A stretch of DNA of 64,000 bases, taken from positions 27,999 to 91,998 of the forward strand of contig JAGBBD010000050.1 in NCBI GenBank assembly GCA_017938625.1. The letters run 5' to 3'. Position numbers and translations under genes: made by a program. Below the pieces are notes generated by a model that was not told the origin of the DNA, did not search any database, and worked only from the letters and a program-made list of their open reading frames with translations. Shown in pieces: positions 51,874 to 61,400 of this stretch. Source of the stretch: Oscillospiraceae bacterium (lineage in GTDB: Bacteria; Bacillota; Clostridia; Oscillospirales; Oscillospiraceae). The stretch's first letter is position 1. Every line of letters begins with the position of its first letter.

Positions 51874-52790
51874 ACACTTCTGCCATCAAGAATCTGCTGA
51901 AAAAGGTAGTGGCAGACAAGGAGCAGCGCCACCGCATCATCATCGGCACCACGAGCTGGCTGCCGGATAAGGCGTACCTGCGCCTTTTGTACCTGTTTAT
52001 CTGCAAAAAGTGGCTGTCCTTCAAGCACCCTGAGACCTTCAACGAAAAGCTGCAGTGCTACAAGCTGCTGCATCGCGACCCTCTTATGACCAAGTGCGCC
52101 GATAAATTCGCCGTGCGCGAGTATGTGGCGCAGCAGGGCTTTGAAGATCTGCTGGTACCTCTGCTTGGGGTCTATGAGCGGGCAGAGGATGTGGATTTTG
52201 AAGCGCTTCCGGATAAGTGTATCTTAAAGACTACCCACAATTCCTCCGGCAGCTTTAAGTGGAAAAAAGACAGAGAAAACGACACGGCAAAGATCCGCAA
52301 GACCTTTGCCGATATGATGAAGATCAATGCCTACTGGCTGGCAAGAGAGTGGGCATACCGGGATATCACACCGAAGATCGTGTGCGAAACATGGATCGAT
52401 TCCAAGACGCCCATTGTGGATCTGAAGTTTTTGTGCTTTGACGGCAAAGCCCGGTATATCTACTATGATGTGGGCATGAACGATGATATGGGAAACCATG
52501 CCATCGGTCACCGCGCTGTGCTGGACAGAAGCCTGAAGCACCTTGATATGAAGACCTCCATGCAGCGTCTGCCCGACGACCGGATCTGTTTGCCGGAAGG
52601 TATGGACAGGCTTCTGGAGATTGCGGACAAGCTGTCTCAGCCCTTCCCCCATGTGCGGGTGGACTTCTTTGTGGCAGACGGCAGAGCGTATTTCAGCGAA
52701 CTGACCTTCTATTCCGGCGGCGGCTACGGCAGCTTTGAGCCGAAAAGCTGGGATCATAAGATCGGTGAATATTTCCATTTGCCGACATAA
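51870..52790 (+). CDS. TupA-like ATP-grasp protein
   Basis: 306 residues matching the TupA-like family: FNEKLQCYKLLHRDPLMTKCADKFAVREYV, PDKCILKTTHNSSGS, and the end FPHVRVDFFVADGRAYFSELTFYSGGGYGSFEP. TupA of alkaliphilic Bacillus is needed for teichuronopeptide, a glycan-polypeptide wall polymer. This family is usually found in polysaccharide clusters. Likely role: attaching an amino acid or other group to the glycan made by this operon. Confidence 0.82.
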   Translation: MNTSAIKNLLKKVVADKEQRHRIIIGTTSWLPDKAYLRLLYLFICKKWLSFKHPETFNEKLQCYKLLHRDPLMTKCADKFAVREYVAQQGFEDLLVPLLGVYERAEDVDFEALPDKCILKTTHNSSGSFKWKKDRENDTAKIRKTFADMMKINAYWLAREWAYRDITPKIVCETWIDSKTPIVDLKFLCFDGKARYIYYDVGMNDDMGNHAIGHRAVLDRSLKHLDMKTSMQRLPDDRICLPEGMDRLLEIADKLSQPFPHVRVDFFVADGRAYFSELTFYSGGGYGSFEPKSWDHKIGEYFHLPT

Positions 52791-52801
52791 GAGGAAGCTA
52801 C

Positions 52802-54085
52802 ATGAAAATTTTGTTTATTACCCGCGGCTCTCTGGTGGGCAGCAACAACAGCGGCAATACCATTATCAATATTTTTTCCGGCATGGAGAATGTGGAGTTT
52901 TACAACCTGTTCTTCCGCGCCGAAGCGCCCAACACCGCTCTGTGCAAGGCATCCTGCCAGATGAGCGAGGTGTCCATTCTGCGCAGGCTCAAAGGCGGCG
53001 GCGATCCTGTGACTGTGACGGAAGGGCAAGGCACTTGCACGGCTGATGTATCGGCTGAGCAGGAGCAGAGCCTGTACGCCAAAAACAGAAACCAGAAGTC
53101 CCGCCTTATGTGGTTTGGCAGAGAGCTTCTGTGGAAGACCCGTCTGTGGCACAACAAGACCTTTGAGGACTTTGTCCATATGGTGAAGCCGGATCTGATC
53201 TTTATGCCGTCCTACGGCTGCTGGTATCCCTATGAGGTCTTGCAGGCAGTCCATAAGCTGCTGCCGCAGGTGCCGGTGTTTTTGTATCATTTTGACGATA
53301 ACTACAGCCTGCATCAGCGCTCGTTCTACCCCTCCTTCTGGGCATACCGCTTCATTCTGCGCCGCCATATCCGCAAGGCGGAGAAGATCGCAAGCAAGAC
53401 CTATGTGATCTCGCAGGTGCAGAAGCGAGACTATGAAAAAATGCTGAAGGTGCCCTGCAGCATCCTGACCAAGGGCGCGGATTTCAGTGAAGAAAAGAAA
53501 AGTCCTGTCTGCGTCCACGAGCCTGTGCGCCTTTGCTATACCGGCAATGTGGGCGATGGTCGGTTGGAGATTTTGCTGAAGATCTCCGGGGCCCTTGCCA
53601 AGGCAGGTGCAGGTGAACTGCACGTGTATTCCGCCACAAGGCTCTCTGAAAGCCAGCAGGCACAGGTGGACGGTGACCGGCACATGATCTTCCATGGCGC
53701 CATCGCACCGGAGCAGGTGCGCGGTGTGCAGGAAATGGCAGATGTGCTGATCCATGTGGAGGATTTCAGCCGCCAAAACAGAATGTTGACCCGCCACTCT
53801 ATTTCCACCAAAATCTTTGACTATCTGGGTGTGCCCCGGTGCATCCTTGCCGTGGGGCCAAAGGATATTGCTTCCATGACCTTCCTGCAGCAGGAGGGGG
53901 CAGCAGTGACGGTCAATGACCTTGCTCAATTGGAAAAAACCGTGGCAGAGCTTGTGGGCGACAAAGAAAAGATCGCCATGCAGGCAGAAAAAGCGTGGCA
54001 GTACGGAAAAAAGACTCTTGATATCAAAGCCATACAGAGCAGTCTGAGAGAAGATATGGAATGCTTTGTCAAAGGAGCACTATGA
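52802..54085 (+). CDS. GT-B glycosyltransferase-like protein
   Basis: 427 residues. N-terminal FITRGSLVGSNNSGNTIIN, a central HFDDNYSLHQRSFYPSFWAYRF stretch, and a C-domain with LCYTGNVGDGRLEILLKIS and STKIFDYLGVPRCILAVGP. It looks like a divergent GT4/GT-B enzyme. Donor and acceptor are unknown. It overlaps the last gene of the operon by ATGA. Confidence 0.75.
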   Translation: MKILFITRGSLVGSNNSGNTIINIFSGMENVEFYNLFFRAEAPNTALCKASCQMSEVSILRRLKGGGDPVTVTEGQGTCTADVSAEQEQSLYAKNRNQKSRLMWFGRELLWKTRLWHNKTFEDFVHMVKPDLIFMPSYGCWYPYEVLQAVHKLLPQVPVFLYHFDDNYSLHQRSFYPSFWAYRFILRRHIRKAEKIASKTYVISQVQKRDYEKMLKVPCSILTKGADFSEEKKSPVCVHEPVRLCYTGNVGDGRLEILLKISGALAKAGAGELHVYSATRLSESQQAQVDGDRHMIFHGAIAPEQVRGVQEMADVLIHVEDFSRQNRMLTRHSISTKIFDYLGVPRCILAVGPKDIASMTFLQQEGAAVTVNDLAQLEKTVAELVGDKEKIAMQAEKAWQYGKKTLDIKAIQSSLREDMECFVKGAL

Positions 54086-55281
54086 AGATCTTACAGATCA
54101 ATGCGGTCAACGGCATCCGCAGTACAGGCAGGACCTGTACGGAAATGTCTGAATATTTTACCCGTCACGGTCATGCGTGCCACACGGTCTACTCCGTGGG
54201 AAACGAGAACTGCGGCGGCATTGCCGCTGCGCCTGTGCCGGAGTGCAAGTACCATGCTCTCATGTCCCGTCTGACAGGTCTGCAGGGATATCATTCTCCC
54301 ATCGCTACAAGGAATACGATCAAGACCATCCGTGATATGAAGCCGGATGTGGTGGTGTTGAGAAATCTTCATGCCAACTATCTGAGCATCGTGCCGCTGC
54401 TGCGGTATCTGGGAAAGTGCGATGTTCCAACGGTCATGGTGCTTCATGACTGCTGGTGCTTTACAGGCAAGTGCACCCACTATTCTTCCAGAGGCTGTGT
54501 CAAGTGGCAGACAGGCTGCCACCACTGCTCCCAGCTGAAGGCAGACCACAAAAGCTGGCTGTTTGACCGGACGAAGAAAATGTGGCGCGATAAGCTCCGC
54601 GGCTTTGCCGGCATCCGCCGTCTTGCGGTGGTGGGTGTGTCCGACTGGATCACGAATGAGGCGCGAAAGTCTCCTTTCTTTGCCCATGCAAGCTTCCGGC
54701 GGGTCTATAACTGGATCGACCGGGAGACCTTCTGCCCGGGAGACAGCAAGATCAAGGAAGAACTTGGCATTGAGGGCTGCAGGATGATTCTGGGCGTGTC
54801 CAGCAGCTGGAGCGACAAAAAGGGCCTGAGCGACTTTTTGGCATTGGCAGAGCACCTTCATGAAGATGAACGCATCGTCCTGCTGGGACGCTTGCCCTCC
54901 ATGGAGCTGCCGGACAAGGTTATTGCCGCACCGGAGACCTCCGATGTGGCGCAGTTGGCAGCCTATTACCGCGGTGCGGATGTGCTTTTGCAGCTGTCCC
55001 GGGAGGAGACCTTTGGCAAGGTGGTGGCAGAAGCCCTTGCCTGCGGTACCCCTGTGGTGACCAATCGCTTCACGGCAAATCCGGAGCTGGTCACGGAGAA
55101 AACAGGCGTGGTGCTGGAAGAAATGACGGTGCAGAGCATTTCCCAAGCTGTCCATAAGGTTCTGGAAGCGGGCAAAGCCCACTACAGCAAGGCTTGCGCA
55201 GACTTCGCTGCGGATCGGTTTGACAAGGAAGAAAACCTTGCCCAATACGGGGAATTGTTTGAAAAAATGTGTGAGATTTAA
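54082..55281 (+). CDS. Glycosyltransferase family 4
   Basis: About 399 residues. N-domain INAVNGIRSTGRTCTEMSEY, a cysteine-rich insert (HDCWCFTGKCTHYSSRGC ... GCHHC) typical of colanic-acid/capsule GT4 enzymes of the WcaC type, and a C-domain with GVSSSWSDKKGLSDFL and SREETFGKVVAEALACGTPVV. Last gene of the glycan operon, closed by a strong terminator. Confidence 0.88.
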   Translation: MKILQINAVNGIRSTGRTCTEMSEYFTRHGHACHTVYSVGNENCGGIAAAPVPECKYHALMSRLTGLQGYHSPIATRNTIKTIRDMKPDVVVLRNLHANYLSIVPLLRYLGKCDVPTVMVLHDCWCFTGKCTHYSSRGCVKWQTGCHHCSQLKADHKSWLFDRTKKMWRDKLRGFAGIRRLAVVGVSDWITNEARKSPFFAHASFRRVYNWIDRETFCPGDSKIKEELGIEGCRMILGVSSSWSDKKGLSDFLALAEHLHEDERIVLLGRLPSMELPDKVIAAPETSDVAQLAAYYRGADVLLQLSREETFGKVVAEALACGTPVVTNRFTANPELVTEKTGVVLEEMTVQSISQAVHKVLEAGKAHYSKACADFAADRFDKEENLAQYGELFEKMCEI

Positions 55282-55325
55282 GGGAAAACACGGTCTGTCA
55301 GTTATGTGACAGACCGTGTTTTCCC
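55282..55325 (+). terminator. Glycan operon terminator
   Basis: GGGAAAACACGGTCTGTCA and its complement with a GTTATG loop. A partial T-rich stretch follows. Confidence 0.85.
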
Positions 55326-55380
55326 GGCTTTTATTTATATTCCATAAATCCCGATGCAGTATTTTATAAAATGCACATAA

Positions 55381-55410
55381 TTGACAAAGTCTAAAACGTT
55401 TTAGTATAAT
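55381..55410 (+). promoter_or_regulatory. Promoter of the second giant protein gene
   Basis: TTGACA (55381-55386), an 18-bp spacer and TATAAT (55405-55410). Confidence 0.85.
55391..55404. promoter_or_regulatory. LacI/GalR-type operator in the promoter spacer
   Basis: CTAAAACGTTTTAG is a perfect 14-bp palindrome with a central CG, the form bound by LacI/GalR-family repressors. It fills the gap between -35 and -10, so binding would exclude RNA polymerase. No LacI-family gene lies in the window. Confidence 0.65.
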
Positions 55411-55478
55411 GGAATCACCAAAGGGGGGAGTGTACCCCTTTGACGGAACCACACCATGAAGACAGTGAGGTACAGCTT

Positions 55479-58400
55479 ATGAAAAAGAGACTTTTATCCC
55501 TTCTGCTCGCGCTGATCCTTGTCCTGGGCGTGCTGCCCGGCGGCATCTGGGAGCAGCCTGCGGTGCAGGCAGCGGAAGCGGCAGACGAGGCCGCTCCTGC
55601 TTCCATCAAAGTGGATTTCAAGGAGTTTGCCAAAAAGGCAGCCCAGCAGGATTTCTGGGCAAACCTTGCGGCAACGTCCAAGGATACCATCCGCTATGCA
55701 GGTTCGGTAGCCTACACTACCCCTATGCCTGCATCGGTCAAGCAGGCATATGATGATATGCGTGCTTGGCTGGCGGAAAATGCCAACTGGAATATCAACG
55801 AAAGCAAGTCCCAGATTGCCAATATGTGGTACTGTCAGGCTGTGTATGTCAATGCAGATGAGAGCCTGCCCTGGGGTCTTTGCTTCCGTCCCCGGTTCCA
55901 CGATCCTGCCAGCAACCGTATGGTGCTGGATGTGACCGTGCCTGAGGGTGCGGCAGGTGAGTACCGTCTGGAGCTTGATATTTTCCGTGAGAATATCAAT
56001 TCCCCCCACTACTGCATCAACTCCTCTCCCGGCGGCGGCTATGCCGACATCTATGTCAACGATGAGTTGGTGTATGATGACTTCTTCTTTGCCGGTGCCA
56101 GTGTCCGTACGCAGGACAACCTTGGCTATGTGGAGCTGGAGGAAGGTGTCAACACCATTACCATCGTCTCCTACGCAGGCTATGAAGGCACTACCTCCTT
56201 CAACGAGCGCTGCGCCTATGACCTGTGCGGCATCGAGTTTATCCCTCTGACCGGTCTGGAAGCCGAGTGCGGCATGAAGACCACGGTCAATCTGCGCAAC
56301 AGCTATCTGCCCTTTGATATGGTCATTGACAGCGCTTTCACGGTGGAATCCTCCGACGAAGACGTTGTGGAGGTTTCCTTCGATACCGACGGCAATCTGG
56401 TATTGGTGGGTGTCAGCGAAGACGAGGCAGAGCTGACCCTTTATAAAGATGGCGAAGTGCTGATGGTCATTCCTGTGATCATCACCCCCAAGACCTCCAT
56501 GGTCTATGATTTTGCCAAAGCAGCCGAATACACCGTTGCCGGCTTCCAGAGTGTCAAGAGCTATGAAGATCTGGCAAGCGTGGATGACGGTGTGCCCTCC
56601 GATCCCTGGTGCTTTGAAAGCATGAAGGCTGACAGCGCCTGCTGGTCTGAGACCGCCGGTGCTGCCGTTCTGACAAACGGCTCCGTCAGCTTTGAACTGA
56701 ATGTTTCCGCAGACAGCTGGTATCAGGTGTCTATGGATCTGTTTGCCCAGAAGCAGGGCGGCAATGTGCAGGTGTATCTGGATGACAGCTACCTTGGCAC
56801 TGTCAACACCAATGCTGAGAGTAAGTCCTTCCGCAATCAGCCTCTGCGCCCTGTGGAGCTGGAAGCAGGCGACTACACCCTGACCCTGAAGACAGACAAG
56901 AACACCCAGCTGTGGTGGAGCGCCGTGCGCATGAAGCAGACGGAAGAGCCTTCCGTCACGTTGTCTTCCGAAAATCTTTCCGGCAAAATGGGAAGACATC
57001 TGACCACACCCATTACCGCCATGTGGGACTTCGGCTTTGCCGATGATCTCAGCGATGCTGTGTGGTATCTGGATTATGACGAGAGCCTGCTGGATGCATG
57101 GATGGAAGACACCACCCTGTATGTCAGAGGCCTTGAAGTAGGCACCCATGAGCTGACCGTTGCCGCCTCTGTGTGCGGCGTCGAAGCCTCTGTCACTGTG
57201 GAAGTGGAGGTTCTGGAGCCGGCTGTGCTGCAGTCCGCGTCCGTGGCTCTGCCCACTGTGGCACAGGAGCAGATCGCCAGAAACACCACCCATGCCTTTG
57301 TGTATGATCTTCTGGCAGAAGACGGCGATACCATGTTCCCATACGAAGTGAGTATTGACTATACGGTGGATAATCAGGGTATCGTCGAGATCGACGAAGC
57401 TGCCCATACCGTCACCGGCGTTGCCAATGGCGAGGTCAATGTGACTGTGTCCCTGTCCGGCGGCAGCGTGGAGATGGAAGAGACCTTCCATCTGATCGTT
57501 GCCGATGAGGGCGGCAACCTGGTGGCAGGTGACTGCTCCGACTTTGAAGCAGAAAGCTGGTCCAACGACAACTGGATCTTCAACCATCCGTGGAACGCTT
57601 CCGAGCGCGCCGACTACAGCACCGCCATGGTCAAGACCGACGTGGTGGAAGAGGAGGACGGCAACCACGCTCTGCGTTTTAAGTTTGATCCTGCGATCAG
57701 CTACAACAAGGACAACCGCGGCACCACCTTGAATACGGTGGGCGGCAAGATGCTCCGTCTGGAGTCCGGTCGCCTGTATGAGGCAACCCTTATGGTGCGC
57801 ACGGAGGATGTGGCATATCCTCAGGGCACCAATGTGACGCTGCTGTATCAGTGTTACGACAATGTCAACAATGCGCTTGACTATAAGTATGTGCTGAACA
57901 TCTACGAAACCGGAGCCATCCAGCACGTTACTCCGGAATGGACGAAGCTGAGAATCCGTATCCACGCGCCTGTGGAAAACAACGGCGATCCGTTCTATTA
58001 CATGCACAGATTCGTCATGTATCCCAGCAGCAGCCTGTATTACGACCACACCGGCTTTGAAGGCAGCATCTATGTGGACGATCTGCAGCTGCGTGAGGTT
58101 GGCTTTGACCACGTGGAGACAAGACTGGATCAGAAGCTGGTCGACAACCGCGCCACTGCTACCATGTATATCGAGCCCTACGCCACCAACGGCGAGCCCA
58201 TGCTGTTCAGTGAAAAGTATCTGGACGACATCACCGTGGAGACCTCCAATGAAGACGTTGTCGCCATCGAGGGCGATATCACCATGAAGAGCAACGGCAC
58301 CCTCAATGTGCCCTCTGTCCCTGTTCGTCTGGTGGGCCTGAACGCAGAAGCCGATCTGACCACCACCATGACCATCCATGGTCTGACTAAGACCTATGTG

Positions 58401-61400
58401 ATGGATATGACCCAGACCAACATGGCAGACGAGATCCGTGATGCCTACTATACGGTCAATGGTCTGGAAGCTGTCACTCTGACACCCGGTGTGACTGCTG
58501 AAGGTGTCATCAGCGGTCTGACCACCCAGCTGGTTGAAAAGAGCGAGGAAGAAGTCCGTGCCGAAGGCTCCGTGTACTTCACCACCTCCAACGAGAATGT
58601 GGCAACTGTGGATCAGGAAACCGGCGATGTAACTGCCACCGGCGAAGGTACTGCCACCGTTACCTGCTACAGCTACCTTGGCGGCAGAGTCAAGTCCGAC
58701 GCTGTAGAGATCGTGGTCACCGACGATACGGATCTGGCAGCCATGACCATTTCCTACACCCGCGACTATATGGGCACCGGTCAGATAGTCAACCTGCAGA
58801 TCAGTGGCACCAAGTCCTCCGGTGTCAGCGCGGATATGTCCCTGTATCCCGTCACATGGAGCGTGGATGACGCAGCGCTGGCCTCTGTTGATGCCAACGG
58901 CAGACTGACTGCCATCGCCCCCGGCGTGGTCAATGTCATTGCCAAGGCCGGCATCAACGACAAGGTGGTCACCACCACCTATGCCATGACCATCGTGGAC
59001 AACAGCGAGCTGCCCGGCGACAACTACCGCTATGAGCTTGACCACGGCAAGCACCTTGTCCTGCAGACCGGCTCTCTGGAAAAGGACGGCATTGCCATCA
59101 ACAAAGAACTGACCAATGCCATGGATAATCTGGGCTATGACTCCAACCGTGGTCTGACCATGGTGCCCAGCTACCCCGGCATGACCGTGGCACTGGACTT
59201 CGTTCTGCCCAAGAGCGGCTGGTACTTCCTCCATAACTTCGGCACCACCTACTCCTGGGGCGGTCTGGCAGATGTATATCTGGATGACTACTACATGGGT
59301 CAGGTAGACTTTGCCAAGGGCGCTTATGACTATAATCTGCCCGGCTACAACAACACTGTCTGGCTGGATGCAGGTGTCCACACCATCATGCTGGAAAATG
59401 TCCGCAGCGGCTACTTCTGGTGGGGCGGCTTCCAGCTGGATGTCTGCGATGATCCTCAGGTGCAGATGACGCTCAACGCAAAGCGTGAGCTGCTGGTGGG
59501 TGAAAGCATGGAGCTTGACATGGACTTCACCCTGACCAACGGTGAAGATTTCATGCTGAAGGCTGTGGACGAAGCCCCCGAGGATTTCACCAACTACTAT
59601 ATCATGACCACCAATGCACCCAAGGTGGTGTCCGTTTCCGGCAGCACGCTGACCGGTATGGGCGAAGGCTCTGCTTACATCACTGTGACGGGCGAGATCA
59701 ACCATGAGCCCTTCCGGAAGATGCTCTCTATTGCAGTTTTTGAAGGCACTGTGCTGACAGCCGATGTTTCTGCCGAGCAGACCACCCTGAAGCCCGATGC
59801 CGATCCCGTACAGCTGAATGTGACTGCCTATGGTGTGGACGGCGAAGAAGTGGCGATCCCCGCAGGTGCCACCGTTTCCTATCAGAGCGCTGATACCTCC
59901 ATTGCCACCGTGGACGAGCAGGGTCTTGTGACCGTCACCGGCAAGGAAGGCTCTGTTCAGATCACTGCCACCATTATGGAGGGCTTCCGTGAGATCCCTG
60001 CCACCATCTGGATCACCGTGACCAAGGGCAAGACGCAGCCTACCCTCTATACCTATGAAGAGCGCGCCATTGCGCAGGAAAATGCCATGACCTATTCCTG
60101 GGCATGGGATCAGAAGGAAGAAGTGGTGAAGAATGCCGATTTCGTTCTGGAGAACTTCGAGAACTACTATGGCAGAATCACCCACGAAGGCATTCTGAGA
60201 AATGCCCGTATCGGCGTCAACGGCGACCCGGAAGTTACCGTGTGTCCCCACTGCCGTGTGGAACTGAGCGCCATCTATAACCACTATCCCTGGATCATCG
60301 ATCCTATCAACGATCCCTGGAAGATCAAGTGCCCCCTGTGTAACTATCGCTTCCCCACCAACGACTTTGAAAGCTTCTACAAGCTGGGTCTGGACGAGCA
60401 GGGCCGCTTCTCCAAGCAGCGCGCTCTGGAAAACGGCGGCGAACAGTATTTGGTCAATGAGCTGTACCCCGAGCTTGGCGCAGACTGGGGTGTGGATGAC
60501 GGCTGGGGCTGGGATTCCGGCAGAGTCTTCTCCAACGGCGTCAAGGAAGTGCGTTACTTCATTGCCTACTACCATCTGGCAAGCTACTATCCCCTCGGCT
60601 CCAATGGCAGCCAGTATGCGCTGCTCAATGCCATGGACGATCTGCGTGATGCCTACCTGTATACCGGCGAGGAGAAGTACGGCAATGCAGGCGCCATTTT
60701 GCTGGACCGTTTCGGCGATGTGTATCCCGACTTCAGCTACTTTAACAACAGCCTCAGCCGTGACCGCGGCAAGATCACCGACCAGATCTGGGAGGCTCTG
60801 AACATCCAGCAGATGTTTGCCACCTGCGCCGACGCATTCTTCGACTGCTTCGACAATGAAGAGGTTGTCAACTACATCCGCGAAAAGCACGTCCTCAAGG
60901 GCATTGAGAACCCCGAGGATATCACACCCGAGACCATCCGTGACCACATTGACACCAACCTGCTGCTGGAAGTCAAGCGTGCTGCCGAGACCTATAACAC
61001 ATGGGGCAACAAGGGTATGCACGAAACTGCTGTGACGCAGGCGGCTGTGGCGCTGGACCGTCTGCCCGAGACGGAAGAGATGATCGACTGGGTCTTCCGC
61101 GCAGGCGAGCTTCTGGATTACAATGCCTCCACCGGTGTCGGCAAGCGCACCGGCGCAGGCCTCATGTCCGACCTGGTCTCCATCGTCAACCGTGACGGCA
61201 TCGGCAACGAAGGCTCTCTGGCTTACAACAGAATGTGGTATCAGAACTACGTCAAGGTGGCAGAGACTCTGACAGGCTATACCCGTGTGGAGGGCGTGGA
61301 CCTGTGGAAGAATTCCAAGTTCACCGATCTGTTCATCGCTATGAACAAGTTCACTGTCCTTGGCAACTCTGTCATTGCTACCGGTGAAACAGGTTATATG

